64,000 nucleotides of DNA from Arthrobacter sp. Y-9 (GCF_029690065.1 NZ_CP121463.1:1240001-1304000), one strand, 5' to 3'. Counted from the stretch's first letter, positions 27,287 to 37,070 are shown. Numbers and translations: made by a program. The notes: generated by a model from the letters alone, not told the origin.

Positions 27287-27308
27287 ACACATGAAACGGA
27301 GGTGACCC

Positions 27309-29528
27309 TTGGAGGGTCCCGAGATCCAGTTCTCCGAAGCGATCATCGACAACGGCCGGTTCGGCCAGCGCGTGATCCGCTTTGAAACCGGCCGTCTGGC
27401 CAAGCAGGCCGCAGGTGCGGCCATGGTGTACATCGACGATGACACCGCCCTGCTCTCCGCCACCACCGCGGGCAAGCACCCGCGTGAGGGCTTCGACTTC
27501 TTCCCGCTCACCGTCGATGTGGAAGAGCGCATGTACGCCGCCGGCCGCATCCCCGGCAGCTTCTTCCGCCGCGAAGGCCGTCCGTCCACGGAAGCCATCC
27601 TGGCCTGCCGCCTGATGGACCGCCCGCTGCGCCCCGCCTTCGTGAAGGGCCTGCGCAACGAGGTCCAGATCGTCGTCACCGTTCTGGCGATCAACCCGGA
27701 CGAGCTCTACGACGTGGTCGCCATCAACGCGTCCTCCATGTCCACCCAGCTCTCCGGTCTGCCGTTCTCCGGCCCGATCGGCGGCGTCCGCGTCGCGCTG
27801 ATCGCTGACGAGCAGGGCACCCAGTGGGTCGCCTTCCCGAAGCACTCCCAGCTCGAGAACGCCGTGTTCGACATGGTCGTGGCCGGCCGCATCGCCGGTG
27901 ACGACGTCGCGATCATGATGGTCGAGGCCGAGGCCACCGACAACTCCTGGAACCTCATCAAGGAACAGGGCGCCACCGCCCCCACCGAAGAGGTCGTGGC
28001 CGAGGGCCTCGAGGCCGCCAAGCCGTTCATCAAGGCCCTGTGCGAGGCTCAGGCCGATCTGGCCGCCCGTGCCGCCAAGCCCACGGTCGAGTTCCCCGTC
28101 TTCCTGGACTACCAGGACGACGTGTTCGCCGCCGTCGAGGCCGCTGCTGCCGGCCGCCTGGCCGAGGTCTTCCAGATCGCGGACAAGCAGGAGCGCGACG
28201 CCGCCTCCGACGCGCTCAAGGACGAAGTCGTCGCTTCCCTCTCCGAGCAGTTCGAGGGCCGCGAGAAGGAGCTTTCCGCCGCCTTCCGCTCCGTCACCAA
28301 GCAGGTCGTGCGCCAGCGCATCCTCAAGGACCAGGTCCGCATCGACGGCCGTGGTCTGACGGACATCCGTCAGCTCACCGCCGAGGTCGAGGTCCTGCCC
28401 CGCGTGCACGGTTCCGCCATCTTCGAGCGCGGCGAGACCCAGATCATGGGTGTCACCACGCTGAACATGCTCAAGATGGAGCAGCAGATCGACTCCCTGT
28501 CGCCGGAGAAGACCAAGCGCTACATGCACAACTACAACTTCCCGCCGTACTCCACCGGTGAAACCGGCCGCGTCGGTTCCCCGAAGCGCCGCGAAATCGG
28601 CCATGGTGCTCTCGCCGAGCGCGCCCTGGTGCCGGTGCTGCCGAGCCGCGAGGAGTTCCCGTACGCGATCCGTCAGGTGTCCGAGGCTCTCGGCTCCAAC
28701 GGCTCGACGTCGATGGGTTCCGTCTGCGCCTCCACCCTGTCCCTGCTGAACGCCGGTGTGCCGCTGAAGGCCCCCGTCGCCGGCATCGCCATGGGCCTGG
28801 TGTCCGACGAGGTCGACGGTCAGACCCGCTACGCGGCCCTGACCGACATCCTCGGCGCCGAGGACGCCTTCGGTGACATGGACTTCAAGGTCGCCGGTAC
28901 CCGCGAGTTCGTCACGGCCATCCAGCTCGACACCAAGCTCGACGGCATCCCCGCCTCCGTGCTGGCCGCCGCGCTGAAGCAGGCCCGTGAGGCCCGCCTC
29001 CACATCCTCGACGTGCTCAACGCCGCGATCGACACCCCGGACGAGCTCTCCGAGTTCGCCCCCCGCGTCATCGCCGTGAAGATCCCCGTGGACAAGATCG
29101 GCGAGGTCATCGGCCCGAAGGGCAAGATGATCAACCAGATCCAGGAGGACACCGGCGCGGACATCTCCATCGAGGACGACGGCACCGTCTACATCGGCGC
29201 CACCAACGGCCCGTCCGCCGAGGCTGCCCGTTCCGCGATCAACGCCATCGCGAACCCGCAGATCCCTGAGATCGGTGAGCGCTACCTGGGCACCGTGGTC
29301 AAGACCACCACCTTCGGTGCGTTCGTCTCCCTGACCCCGGGCAAGGACGGCCTCCTGCACGTCACCGAGCTGCGCAAGCTCGCCGGTGGCAAGCGTGTGG
29401 ACAACGTCGAGGACGTCGTCTCCGTGGGCCAGAAGGTCCAGGTGGAGATCACCAAGATCGACGACCGTGGCAAGCTCTCCCTCTCCCCGGTGGTTGAGGA
29501 CGAGGCTGAAGCCCCGGCTGGCGAGTAG
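27309..29528 (+). CDS. pnp: Polyribonucleotide nucleotidyltransferase (PNPase)
   Basis: PNPase degrades RNA 3' to 5' with phosphate and can add tails. The 739-residue protein has RNase PH-like domain 1 (residues 1-230), the linker helical domain, RNase PH-like domain 2 (about 320-560, with [20 protein letters not shown]), KH (about 595-655, with [15 protein letters not shown]) and S1 (about 660-735). A TTG at 27309 is the start: GGAGGTGA lies about 5 nt before it, and the next in-frame codons begin the normal [10 protein letters not shown]. The M16 protease follows after 3 bp. Confidence 0.97.
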   Translation: MEGPEIQFSEAIIDNGRFGQRVIRFETGRLAKQAAGAAMVYIDDDTALLSATTAGKHPREGFDFFPLTVDVEERMYAAGRIPGSFFRREGRPSTEAILACRLMDRPLRPAFVKGLRNEVQIVVTVLAINPDELYDVVAINASSMSTQLSGLPFSGPIGGVRVALIADEQGTQWVAFPKHSQLENAVFDMVVAGRIAGDDVAIMMVEAEATDNSWNLIKEQGATAPTEEVVAEGLEAAKPFIKALCEAQADLAARAAKPTVEFPVFLDYQDDVFAAVEAAAAGRLAEVFQIADKQERDAASDALKDEVVASLSEQFEGREKELSAAFRSVTKQVVRQRILKDQVRIDGRGLTDIRQLTAEVEVLPRVHGSAIFERGETQIMGVTTLNMLKMEQQIDSLSPEKTKRYMHNYNFPPYSTGETGRVGSPKRREIGHGALAERALVPVLPSREEFPYAIRQVSEALGSNGSTSMGSVCASTLSLLNAGVPLKAPVAGIAMGLVSDEVDGQTRYAALTDILGAEDAFGDMDFKVAGTREFVTAIQLDTKLDGIPASVLAAALKQAREARLHILDVLNAAIDTPDELSEFAPRVIAVKIPVDKIGEVIGPKGKMINQIQEDTGADISIEDDGTVYIGATNGPSAEAARSAINAIANPQIPEIGERYLGTVVKTTTFGAFVSLTPGKDGLLHVTELRKLAGGKRVDNVEDVVSVGQKVQVEITKIDDRGKLSLSPVVEDEAEAPAGE

Positions 29529-29531
29529 TAC

Positions 29532-30872
29532 GTGGCAGCCACTGAGCTGCCTCTGAGCGTGGAGCAGGGCCGTCCGGTCCTGCTCCACGCTCATGATGGG
29601 GCAGAAGTCCGCCGGACCATCCTTCCGGGTGGCGTCCGTGTCCTCACCGAATCGATGCCGGGTCAGCGCTCCGCGACCATCGGTTTCTGGGTCGGCGTGG
29701 GCTCCCGCGACGAGGTGGGCGGCCAGCACGGCTCCACCCACTTCCTCGAGCATCTGCTCTTCAAGGGCACCCGACGCCGGACCGCCCTGGAGATCGCCTC
29801 CGCCTTCGACGAGGTGGGCGGCGAGTCCAACGCGGCCACCGCGAAAGAGAGCACCTGCTACTACGCCCGTGTGCTCGACCGTGATCTGCCGATGGCGATC
29901 GACGTCATCGCGGACATGATCACCGGCGCCGTCCTCGACCCCGAGGAACTGGAGCAGGAGCGCGAGGTCATCCTCGAAGAGATCGCCATGGACGCGGACG
30001 ATCCCACCGATGTGGCGCACGAGCACTTCGTCTCCGCCGTCCTCGGCGAGCACCCGCTGGGCCGCCCGATCGGGGGCACCCCCGAAGCCATCCGCGCCGT
30101 GGCGCGGGACTCCGTCTGGGAGCACTACCAGCAGCACTACCGTCCCCAGGAGCTGGTGGTCACCGCCGCCGGTGGGCTGGACCACGACGTCGTGTGCTCG
30201 CTCGTGGAGGAGGCGCTCCGGTCCGCCGGCTGGCCCCTGACGCAGGGCACCGCGCCGAAACCCCGCAGGTCCTCCGTGCCGGCCGAGATCTCCGGACAGC
30301 CGGGCCTCACCGTCGTGAAGCGGCAGGTGGAGCAGGCCAACATCATCCTGGGCTGCCCGGGGCTGGTGGCCGGCGACTCCCGCCGTTACGTGATGAGCGT
30401 GCTGAACTCCGTGCTCGGCGGAGGCATGTCCTCCCGTCTGTTCCAGGAGATCCGCGAGAAGAAGGGCCTGGTGTATTCCACGTACTCCTTCTCGTCGAGC
30501 TACGCGGACACGGGCTACTTCGGCCTGTACGCGGGCTGCAGCCCGGCCAAGGTGGGGCAGGTCATCACCCTGCTCCAGGCCGAACTGGACAAGCTCGCGG
30601 AACACGGCATCACGGAGTCGGAACTGAGCAAGGCCAAGGGCCAGCTCTCCGGCGGGATCGTGCTGGCGCTCGAGGACACCGGCTCCCGGATGTCCCGCCT
30701 GGGCCGTGCGGAACTGGTGTCCGGCGAGTTCCAGAGCATCGATGACACGCTCGCGCGGATCGACGCCGTGACCGCGGACGAGGTCCTGGACCTGGCGCGG
30801 GACATGGCCGGGCGTCCTCGCACCATCACCGTCGTCGGACCCTTCGACGAGTCGGAGACGTTCGGGCTTTAA
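29532..30872 (+). CDS. M16 family zinc protease (pitrilysin-like)
   Basis: A soluble zinc peptidase of 446 residues with the inverted motif HFLEHLLFKG (HxxEH, about residues 72-76) and a downstream Glu in the EEIAMD region that completes the site. The N-terminal M16 domain spans about 30-210 and the C-terminal half-barrel about 215-440, including GGMSSRLFQEIREKKGLVYS. It follows pnp by 3 bp, as in mycobacteria, where the homologue is called PepR. The physiological substrate is unknown; it probably degrades peptides. GTG start at 29532. Confidence 0.95.
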   Translation: MAATELPLSVEQGRPVLLHAHDGAEVRRTILPGGVRVLTESMPGQRSATIGFWVGVGSRDEVGGQHGSTHFLEHLLFKGTRRRTALEIASAFDEVGGESNAATAKESTCYYARVLDRDLPMAIDVIADMITGAVLDPEELEQEREVILEEIAMDADDPTDVAHEHFVSAVLGEHPLGRPIGGTPEAIRAVARDSVWEHYQQHYRPQELVVTAAGGLDHDVVCSLVEEALRSAGWPLTQGTAPKPRRSSVPAEISGQPGLTVVKRQVEQANIILGCPGLVAGDSRRYVMSVLNSVLGGGMSSRLFQEIREKKGLVYSTYSFSSSYADTGYFGLYAGCSPAKVGQVITLLQAELDKLAEHGITESELSKAKGQLSGGIVLALEDTGSRMSRLGRAELVSGEFQSIDDTLARIDAVTADEVLDLARDMAGRPRTITVVGPFDESETFGL

Positions 30873-30875
30873 CGA

Positions 30876-30991
30876 AAAACTGACGGAGGATCTGCTCTGA
30901 CGGCTATCCCCATGCCCCTGTTCGCGGCTCCCGCCGTGGTCAGGGCATGGGGCCCCTTGACGCCGTCGGCCGCAGATCCTCCGTCAGTTTT
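30876..30991. repeat. 116-bp nested foldback between M16 protease and moaD
   Basis: Perfect 20-bp outer arms (30876-30895 and 30972-30991) enclose GACGGC/GCCGTC (30899-30904, 30962-30967), then 10-bp perfect arms (30908-30917 and 30943-30952), then TG/CA and a 6-bp inner stem around 30923-30938. The left outer arm begins with an A-run and the right ends with a T-run, as for a bidirectional terminator. It separates the 3' ends of convergent transcripts. No target-site duplication is apparent. It could also be a foldback mobile element. Confidence 0.75.
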
Positions 30992-31028
30992 CTGCTGTTC
31001 CGGACGGCTTCGGCGCGTCGGGAGGTGG

Positions 31029-31340
31029 TCAGCCGCCGGCGAAGGGTGGGAGGACATCCACCGTGTCGCCGGGGGAGAGGGGCTTGGCGTGGTCCTTCGC
31101 GGCCACGCCGTTGATGAGGAACGAGCTCCGGGAGAGCACCCGGGAGAGTTCCGGGGCGTCTGAGGCGGTGCCGGGGCGCTCGAGCCGCAGCAACGTCTCC
31201 AGGAGTGTGCCCAGGGTGAACGGGGCCGCGGCGGGGGCTGCGCCGTCGGCGTCAGGGAGAGCGGACGCAGCGGGGTCGATGCGCTCCTCGTCCAGCCCGG
31301 CGGCGGCCTTGGCCGCGGCGAAGTACCGTACCGTGATCAT
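31029..31340 (-). CDS. moaD: Molybdopterin synthase sulfur carrier subunit
   Basis: A 103-residue ubiquitin-fold protein whose C-terminal Gly-Gly is adenylated and thiocarboxylated to give sulfur for molybdopterin. The sequence starts ITVRYFAAAKAAAG (family pattern) and ends LPPFAGG. The middle has an Ala/Asp-rich insert (about residues 22-45) longer than usual. AGGAG lies about 10 nt before the ATG. It follows moaA in a leftward operon, and its partner MoaE is encoded 5 kb away on the other strand. Sulfur activation (MoeB-like) is not encoded in the window. Confidence 0.92.
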   Translation of the reverse strand: MITVRYFAAAKAAAGLDEERIDPAASALPDADGAAPAAAPFTLGTLLETLLRLERPGTASDAPELSRVLSRSSFLINGVAAKDHAKPLSPGDTVDVLPPFAGG

Positions 31341-31372
31341 CTGTTCTGTTCTCCTGGGTGACTCTGCGTGAC

Positions 31373-32494
31373 TCAGCCGCCGATGGCGCTCATGGAGCGG
31401 TCCGGCTGCACGAAATCGGGGGCGTCCAGTCCCACATGGCCCATGCCGTGGGCCTTCGGCTTGACCCACATGGCCTCCTGCCAGCGGCGCACCAGTTCAG
31501 CGTCATCCGCGCCGGAACGGAGCGGCCCGAGGAGGTCGAACTCCTCGCGGGAGAAGAGGCAGCTCATGACCTTGCCCTCGGCGGTGAGGCGGGTGCGCCG
31601 GCAATCGGAGCAGAACGGCTCCGTCACGGACGCGATGATGCCCACTGTGCCCAGCACCTCGCCGGTCTCCCGCGACCGCACCGTGAAGCGTTCCGCCGGG
31701 GCGCCGTCGCGCTGCCGCGGATCGGGGCCGAGCTCGAAGCGTTCCTCGATGATCTCCCGGGTCTGCGCGGCGGTGATGAGCTGTTCGCGCTGCCAGATGT
31801 GGTCCGCGTCCAGCGGCATCTGCTCGATGAACCGCAGCTCGTAGCCGTGTTCCAGCGCCCACGCCAGCAGATCCGGCGCCTGGTGGTCGTTGAGGCCACG
31901 CATGAGGACCGCGTTGAGCTTCAGGGGCGTCAGCCCGGCCCGGGCTGCGGCTTCGACGCCACGCAGCACCTGGTCCAGGAAGTTGCGCCGGGTCAGCGTG
32001 GCGAACGTTTCGGGGTGAATGGAGTCGAGGGAGACGTTGATCCTGCTCAGCCCGGCGTCCCGCAGGGCCTGAGCCCGTGACTCCAGCCCGACGGCGTTCG
32101 TGGTCATCGAGATGGGCAGGTCCGGATGGTCGGCTCGCAGCCCGGCTATGATCTCCACCAGATCTGCGCGGACGAGCGGCTCGCCACCGGTGAGGCGCAG
32201 CTCGCGGACGCCCAGCCGCTCCACGGCCAGACGCACCAGACGGCGGATCTCGTCCTGGGTCATGAGGCGATCCTTGGCCATCCAGTCGAGACCGTTGGCG
32301 GGCATGCAGTAGGTGCAGCGCAGGTTGCACTTGTCGATCAGGGAGACCCGGAGGTCGGTCGCGAGGCGCCCGAAGCGGTCCAGGAGTCCGCTGTGATCGG
32401 GCATCGGCGACGGGTCGCCCTCCCGCACGGCAGGGGGAAGCCCGGGCATGCCGAGGGCTACGCGCACGCCCGCATCGTGTGCGGTGTTCTCCAT
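31373..32494 (-). CDS. moaA: GTP 3',8-cyclase
   Basis: MoaA is the radical-SAM enzyme that starts molybdenum cofactor synthesis from GTP. The 373-residue protein has CNLRCTYCMP (radical-SAM CxxxCxxC, about residues 56-63), GGEPLVR, and the C-terminal cluster cysteines FCSDCRRTRLTAEGKVMSCLF region. It ends in Gly-Gly, which is required for activity. The ATG at 32494 has AGGG about 8 nt upstream; a GTG at 32503 is an alternative. moaD follows after about 30 bp. The YedY-like gene begins divergently about 100 bp away. Confidence 0.95.
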   Translation of the reverse strand: MENTAHDAGVRVALGMPGLPPAVREGDPSPMPDHSGLLDRFGRLATDLRVSLIDKCNLRCTYCMPANGLDWMAKDRLMTQDEIRRLVRLAVERLGVRELRLTGGEPLVRADLVEIIAGLRADHPDLPISMTTNAVGLESRAQALRDAGLSRINVSLDSIHPETFATLTRRNFLDQVLRGVEAAARAGLTPLKLNAVLMRGLNDHQAPDLLAWALEHGYELRFIEQMPLDADHIWQREQLITAAQTREIIEERFELGPDPRQRDGAPAERFTVRSRETGEVLGTVGIIASVTEPFCSDCRRTRLTAEGKVMSCLFSREEFDLLGPLRSGADDAELVRRWQEAMWVKPKAHGMGHVGLDAPDFVQPDRSMSAIGG

Positions 32495-32584
32495 GTCTTT
32501 CACCCTACGCCAGCCGGACGGCCCCGGGATGTTTCAGTCTTGTCATAACTGCCGATCACCGGCTCTTGATCGGTGTCACCGGCC

Positions 32585-32596
32585 TAGTCTGGAGCC
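32585..32596 (+). promoter_or_regulatory. -10 of the YedY-like gene, leaderless start
   Basis: TAGTCT (32585-32590) ends exactly 6 nt before the ATG at 32597, and no Shine-Dalgarno is present. Confidence 0.55.
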
Positions 32597-34213
32597 ATGA
32601 ACGGTGCCTCGCCCTCCCAGGAAGCCATGGCGGCGTCACGGCACGGCAAGCCCCAGGCATGGCGGCTGACGGTGCTGGCCGCCGTGTGCGGTCTGCTCGC
32701 CGTGGGAGCCGGAGTGCTCGCGGGCGAGTTCCTCAGCACCTGGCTGAGCCCCTCGCTGACCCCCTTGAACGCGGTGGGCGGCATGGTGATCGACGCCGTT
32801 CCCGCACCCGTCAAGGAGTGGGCGATCGCCAGCTTCGGGACCTCGGACAAGACGGTGTTCGGCATCCTCATGCGCGTGATCGCCGGGGTGCTGGCGGCGC
32901 TGGCCGGGATCCTGGAACTCCGTCGCCGCCGCGTCGGTGTCGTCCTCGCGGCGGCGGTCGGCGTCGTCGCGGCCTGGGCCGGCGCTGTGAGGCCCGATGG
33001 CGGCGCCGTGCCGGCGCTGCTGGGCCTGCTGTCCGGGGTGGTGGCCGGCGTCGTGCTGTCCCTGCTGATCACGCGGCTCGCCGGGTGGGCCGGGAATGAG
33101 ACGCGGCCCGCGGAGGGATCCGGCGCGGCGGCTTCGAGCACCCGGCGGCGCTTCCTCGGTGCGATCGGCGCGAGCGCCGTGGGGATCGCCGTCCTCGCGG
33201 CGGGCACGGCCGTGGCGCGCGGCGCCCGGAACGGTTACCAGACGGCGCGGGCCGCCCTGAAACTCCCCGCCCCGGCGAAGCCGGCCCCGCCCGCCCCGGC
33301 GGATCTCCCGGTGCCCGGCATCTCGCCGTGGGCCACACCCAACGGAGAGTTCTACCGGATCGACACCGCACTGGTGGTGCCTTTCGTGGACCCGGCCACC
33401 TGGTCCCTCAAGGTCACGGGCCAGGTGGACCGCGAGATCACCCTCACCTTCGACGAACTGCTCGCGAAACCCCTGCGCGAACTCGACGTCACCCTCGCCT
33501 GCGTGTCCAACGAGGTGGGCGGTGACCTCGTGGGCAATGCCCGCTGGCTCGGCTGGCCCGTGCGCGAACTCCTCGCCCAGGCGGGGGTCCGCCCGGGCGC
33601 CGACATGGTCCTCTCCCGGAGTGTGGACGGTTTCACCGCGAGCACTCCGCTGGAGGCCCTGAGCGATGCGCGCGGCGCTCTGCTGGCGATCGGCATGAAC
33701 GGGGAACCCCTGCCGCCGGAGCACGGATTCCCGGTGCGTCTCGTGGTGCCGGGCCTGTACGGCTACGTCTCCGCGACCAAATGGGTCACCGAACTCAAGG
33801 TCACCACGTTCGCCCAGGACATGGCGTACTGGACGTCCCGCGGCTGGTCCGATCACGGTCCCATCAAGCGATCCAGCCGCATCGACACGCCCCGCCGGGG
33901 CGCGACGGTCGGGCAGGACGCCGTCATCGGCGGAGTGGCCTGGGCCCAGGGCGTCGGCGTGGCCTCCGTGGACGTGCGGCTCGACGACGGCGCGTGGCAG
34001 CCCGCGCGCCTGGGCGGCGACGGCGGCACGGACTCCTGGCGGCAGTGGTCGCTGCCGCTCGCCGGCCTGAGCGGAGGCGCCCCCGCTGCAGGGGAACACC
34101 GGTTCACGGTCCGGATGACGGGCCGCGACGGCCAGCCCCAGTCCACGGATGTGGCTCCACCTGCGCCGAACGGCTCCAGCGGCCTGCACACGGTCACCTT
34201 CAGGATCGGATGA
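32597..34213 (+). CDS. Membrane-anchored molybdopterin-dependent oxidoreductase (YedY/sulfite oxidase fold)
   Basis: A 538-residue protein of mixed build. Residues 1-175 hold about four membrane segments. An internal twin-arginine-like motif, STRRRFLGAIGAS, precedes another hydrophobic stretch (about 178-210). The Mo-binding domain follows (about 250-430), with the cysteine in LACVSNEVGG (about residue 302) as the expected Mo ligand, then a Mo-co dimerisation-like domain (about 440-538). The catalytic part should sit outside the cell membrane. It lies inside the moco gene island and is a likely consumer of the cofactor. The substrate is unknown; sulfite or methionine sulfoxide reduction are family options. 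Confidence 0.88.
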   Translation: MNGASPSQEAMAASRHGKPQAWRLTVLAAVCGLLAVGAGVLAGEFLSTWLSPSLTPLNAVGGMVIDAVPAPVKEWAIASFGTSDKTVFGILMRVIAGVLAALAGILELRRRRVGVVLAAAVGVVAAWAGAVRPDGGAVPALLGLLSGVVAGVVLSLLITRLAGWAGNETRPAEGSGAAASSTRRRFLGAIGASAVGIAVLAAGTAVARGARNGYQTARAALKLPAPAKPAPPAPADLPVPGISPWATPNGEFYRIDTALVVPFVDPATWSLKVTGQVDREITLTFDELLAKPLRELDVTLACVSNEVGGDLVGNARWLGWPVRELLAQAGVRPGADMVLSRSVDGFTASTPLEALSDARGALLAIGMNGEPLPPEHGFPVRLVVPGLYGYVSATKWVTELKVTTFAQDMAYWTSRGWSDHGPIKRSSRIDTPRRGATVGQDAVIGGVAWAQGVGVASVDVRLDDGAWQPARLGGDGGTDSWRQWSLPLAGLSGGAPAAGEHRFTVRMTGRDGQPQSTDVAPPAPNGSSGLHTVTFRIG

Positions 34214-34332
34214 TCCGTGACATCTACGGTGGGGCGTCCACGGCGCGGTCACCATGCGGTGATGCCGGACCACGGGCGCACTCTCGTCCGCGTCCCCGGC
34301 CCGCGAGTCGCGTCGGCACCCGTCACGCCTGC

Positions 34333-34344
34333 CACAATGGGGCC
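34333..34344 (+). promoter_or_regulatory. Weak -10 of moeA, leaderless start
   Basis: CACAAT at 34333-34338 ends 6 nt before the moeA ATG. The box is weak, but its spacing matches the other leaderless genes here. Confidence 0.35.
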
Positions 34345-35580
34345 ATGACTTCGCATTCCGAGCCGTCCGCTCCGCGCGCCTCCCGAGGCCGCCGGAGCGT
34401 CGACGAGCACGCGGCGGCCGTTCGGGACCTGCTCCGTCCGACGCTGGACCGCCTGGACCGGGAGGTCGTCGCCGTGCCGCTCGCGGAGGCCCGTGGCCGG
34501 GTGCTGGCACGGCCGGTGACCGCGCCGCTGGACCTTCCGCCGTTCGACAACTCCCAGATGGACGGGTACGCGATCCGGTCCGCGGACGTGCCGGGGCGCC
34601 TGACCGCCGTGGCGACCATTGCGGCGGGGCACGCCGAAGCGGCGCTCGCGCCGGAACCCGGCCCGCGCTCCGCCGCCCCGATCATGACCGGCGCGATGAT
34701 GCCGGCCTGGGCCGACGCCGTCGTGCCCGTGGAAGCCGCCGAGCCTTCGCGCTTCGTGACGACCGGCGAGGAGGTGGCCCTGCCGGAGGCGCCTGCGGGG
34801 CAGTTCGTCCGCGCCCGGGGGAGTGACGTGGCCCGCGGGACCATGGTGCTGGACGCCGGGGTGCGGCTCGGCGCGCCGCAGATCGCGCTGCTGGCCGCAC
34901 TCGGCCTGGTCGACGTCCCGGTGCGCGAGGCTCTGCGGGTGGCGGTGCTCAGCACCGGGGACGAACTCGTCCAGCCGGGGGAGACCCTTCCTCCGGGGCG
35001 GATCTACGACTCGAACGGTCCCATGCTCGCGGCCGCGCTCGACGACGCCGGCGCGAAAGTGAGCCTGGTGCAGGCGCAGGAGGACAGCCCGGACGGGCTG
35101 CGGGCTGCGCTCGCCCGGCTCGACGGGGTGGACCTCGTGGTGAGCACGGGCGGCATCAGCCAGGGGGCCTTCGAAGTGGTCAAGCAGGGCCTGGAGGACG
35201 GCGTGGACTTCGTCGCCGTCGCTCTGCAGCCGGGCGGACCCCAGGCCCTCGGATCCGTGACCATCGCGAGCGGGCCCGTGCCGTTCCTGGGATTCCCGGG
35301 CAACCCCGTGAGTTCCCTCGTCTCGTTCGAGATGTTCCTCCGGCCCCTCCTGGCGGGTTCACGCCCGAGTGTCCGGGCCGTGCTCGAGGGCGCGGCGGAC
35401 AGCCCGGCGGCCAAGCACCAGGTGCGGCGGGGCGTCCTGCGGGACGGGCGGGTCCGTCTCGAAGGCGGCCCCGGATCGCACCTCCTGCACGCCCTGGCGC
35501 AGGCTGATTGTCTGGTCCACCTCCCCGTGGGCCTCGAGCGCGCCGACGACGGCGCCGAAGTGGAAGTATGGATCGTATGA
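34345..35580 (+). CDS. moeA: Molybdopterin molybdenumtransferase
   Basis: MoeA inserts molybdate into adenylylated molybdopterin. The 411-residue protein has domain I (with [15 protein letters not shown] near residue 65), [17 protein letters not shown], the mogA-like domain III (about 190-330, with [16 protein letters not shown] and TGGISQG) and domain IV at the end. ATG at 34345 is in the correct frame and lacks any RBS. moaC overlaps its stop by 3 nt, and mogA and moaE follow, so this is the first gene of a four-gene operon. Confidence 0.95.
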   Translation: MTSHSEPSAPRASRGRRSVDEHAAAVRDLLRPTLDRLDREVVAVPLAEARGRVLARPVTAPLDLPPFDNSQMDGYAIRSADVPGRLTAVATIAAGHAEAALAPEPGPRSAAPIMTGAMMPAWADAVVPVEAAEPSRFVTTGEEVALPEAPAGQFVRARGSDVARGTMVLDAGVRLGAPQIALLAALGLVDVPVREALRVAVLSTGDELVQPGETLPPGRIYDSNGPMLAAALDDAGAKVSLVQAQEDSPDGLRAALARLDGVDLVVSTGGISQGAFEVVKQGLEDGVDFVAVALQPGGPQALGSVTIASGPVPFLGFPGNPVSSLVSFEMFLRPLLAGSRPSVRAVLEGAADSPAAKHQVRRGVLRDGRVRLEGGPGSHLLHALAQADCLVHLPVGLERADDGAEVEVWIV

Positions 35581-36068
35581 CGCAACCCCAGGCCGGAGAC
35601 GGCCCTCAGCTGACCCATGTCCGGGCCGACGGCAGCGCCCACATGGTCGATGTCTCGGCCAAGGAGGAGACGACGCGCGTGGCCACGGCCCAGGCGGTGC
35701 TCCGGACCACCCCCGAGGTCCTGCGGCTCCTCGGGGAGGGCGGTCTGCCCAAGGGTGACGCGCTCGCCGTGGCCCGCGTCGCCGGTATCATGGCCGCGAA
35801 GAAGACACCGGAACTCGTGCCGCTGTGTCATCCGCTGCCGATCTCCAAGGTCACGGTGGACTTCGAGCTCCTGGAGGACGCCGTCCGCATCGAAGCGCTG
35901 GTCAAGACCCGCGGCGTGACCGGGGTGGAGATGGAGGCCCTCACGGCGGCGAGCGTCGCGGCTCTCGGCGTCTACGACATGATCAAGGCCGTGGACAAGC
36001 ATGCGGTCATCACGGACATCCAGGTGCTCGCCAAGAGCGGCGGCAAGAGCGGGGACTGGACGCGATGA
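35577..36068 (+). CDS. moaC: Cyclic pyranopterin monophosphate synthase
   Basis: MoaC converts the MoaA product to cyclic pyranopterin monophosphate. The 163-residue protein has [16 protein letters not shown] (about residues 26-41), [16 protein letters not shown] (about 73-88) and [23 protein letters not shown](V)DK (catalytic lysine), which together define the family. ATG at 35577 overlaps the moeA stop (ATGA); an ATG at 35568 is an alternative. The stop overlaps the mogA start. It is tightly coupled with both neighbours. Confidence 0.95.
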   Translation: MTQPQAGDGPQLTHVRADGSAHMVDVSAKEETTRVATAQAVLRTTPEVLRLLGEGGLPKGDALAVARVAGIMAAKKTPELVPLCHPLPISKVTVDFELLEDAVRIEALVKTRGVTGVEMEALTAASVAALGVYDMIKAVDKHAVITDIQVLAKSGGKSGDWTR

Positions 36069-36559
36069 GCCACGGACTGAGGAAGAACCGCGCAGGAGTG
36101 GTGGTGGCCTCCACGAGCGCCGCGGCAGGACTCGCCGAAGACCTGACCGGCCCGGTGCTGGTGGACTGGCTGCGGGAACACGGCTTCGAGGTGGGGGAGC
36201 CTGTCGTGGTGCCCGACGGCGCGGCCGTCGGCGCCGCTCTCCGCGCGCTCGTGCAGGTGGGCTCCGCCGTCGTGATCACCACCGGGGGCACCGGCCTGAC
36301 CCCGGATGACCTCACCCCGGAAGAGACCCTTCCCCTCCTGGACCGCCAGGTGCCCGGTCTCATGGAGGCCATCCGCGCGGTCGGCCTCGCCAAGACCCCG
36401 TTCGCCGCCCTGAGCCGGGGGTACGCCGGCCTGTCCGGTGACTGCCTGGTGGTCAACCTGCCGGGGTCCCCGAAGGGCGTCATGGACGGCCTCGGGGTCC
36501 TCGACCCGCTCATCAGCCACATCTGCGCCCAGGCCCAGGGAGAACATCATGACCACTGA
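36065..36559 (+). CDS. mogA: Molybdopterin adenylyltransferase (MogA/MoaB type)
   Basis: A 164-residue protein that adenylates molybdopterin before Mo insertion. The MPT-binding loop [16 protein letters not shown] (about residues 74-89) and [13 protein letters not shown] (about 138-150) are the family signatures. It starts with ATG at 36065 overlapping the moaC stop. It could be called MoaB or MogA by family boundaries; the operon favours adenylyltransferase for moeA. Its end overlaps moaE by 11 bp. Confidence 0.92.
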   Translation: MSHGLRKNRAGVVVASTSAAAGLAEDLTGPVLVDWLREHGFEVGEPVVVPDGAAVGAALRALVQVGSAVVITTGGTGLTPDDLTPEETLPLLDRQVPGLMEAIRAVGLAKTPFAALSRGYAGLSGDCLVVNLPGSPKGVMDGLGVLDPLISHICAQAQGEHHDH

Positions 36560-37043
36560 GAACGCACAGCCCACTGACAACACGCGGCCGACTGAGACCG
36601 CCCAGCCCACGGCAAACGAACAGCACGCCCGCGTCCTGTTCGCGGAACTGAGCTCGGCGCCGATCTCCGCCGACATGGCCCTGGAGGCCGTGTCGCACGA
36701 CCGGGCCGGCGCCGTCGTGACCTTCTGCGGCGTGGTCCGCGACCACGACGGCGGCCGGTCCGTGGACCGTCTCAACTACTCGGCCCACCCCAGTGCCCAG
36801 GATGCCCTCGACCGGATCGTCGCGGAGCTGGGGGACGCCCACGGCGAGGCGACGCTCTGGGTCTCGCACCGTGTCGGTGCGCTCTCGATCGGTGACGCGG
36901 CGCTCGTGTGCGCGGTCGCGACCCCGCACCGGCGGGAGGCGTTCGCCCTCTGCTCGGACATCGTCGAGCGCGTCAAGGCGGAGGTGCCCATCTGGAAGGA
37001 GCAGTTCTTCTCGGACGGGACCGTCGAATGGGTGGGCGTCTGA
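36549..37043 (+). CDS. moaE: Molybdopterin synthase catalytic subunit
   Basis: MoaE holds cyclic pyranopterin and, with MoaD thiocarboxylate, makes the dithiolene of molybdopterin. The 164-residue protein has an N-terminal low-complexity Thr/Gln/Asn tail (residues 1-25) and then the family core: GAVVTFCGVVRDHDGGR, LNYSAHPSAQ, HRVGALSIGD and VPIWKEQFFSDG with the catalytic Lys. It starts inside the end of mogA and ends the operon before a palindromic terminator. moaD lies on the other strand. Confidence 0.94.
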   Translation: MTTENAQPTDNTRPTETAQPTANEQHARVLFAELSSAPISADMALEAVSHDRAGAVVTFCGVVRDHDGGRSVDRLNYSAHPSAQDALDRIVAELGDAHGEATLWVSHRVGALSIGDAALVCAVATPHRREAFALCSDIVERVKAEVPIWKEQFFSDGTVEWVGV

Positions 37044-37070
37044 GGCTCTGCCTCCAAGACCCCTCGTCCC

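Noticed and set aside
27285-30605. A 1,106-codon open frame opposite pnp and the M16 gene
   Set aside because: The frame has the composition of an antisense shadow and crosses two genuine genes.
31000-32600. Moco riboswitch before moaA
   Set aside because: The space between moaA and the divergent YedY-like gene is about 100 bp, with no structured leader; the foldback is at the 3' end of moaD instead.
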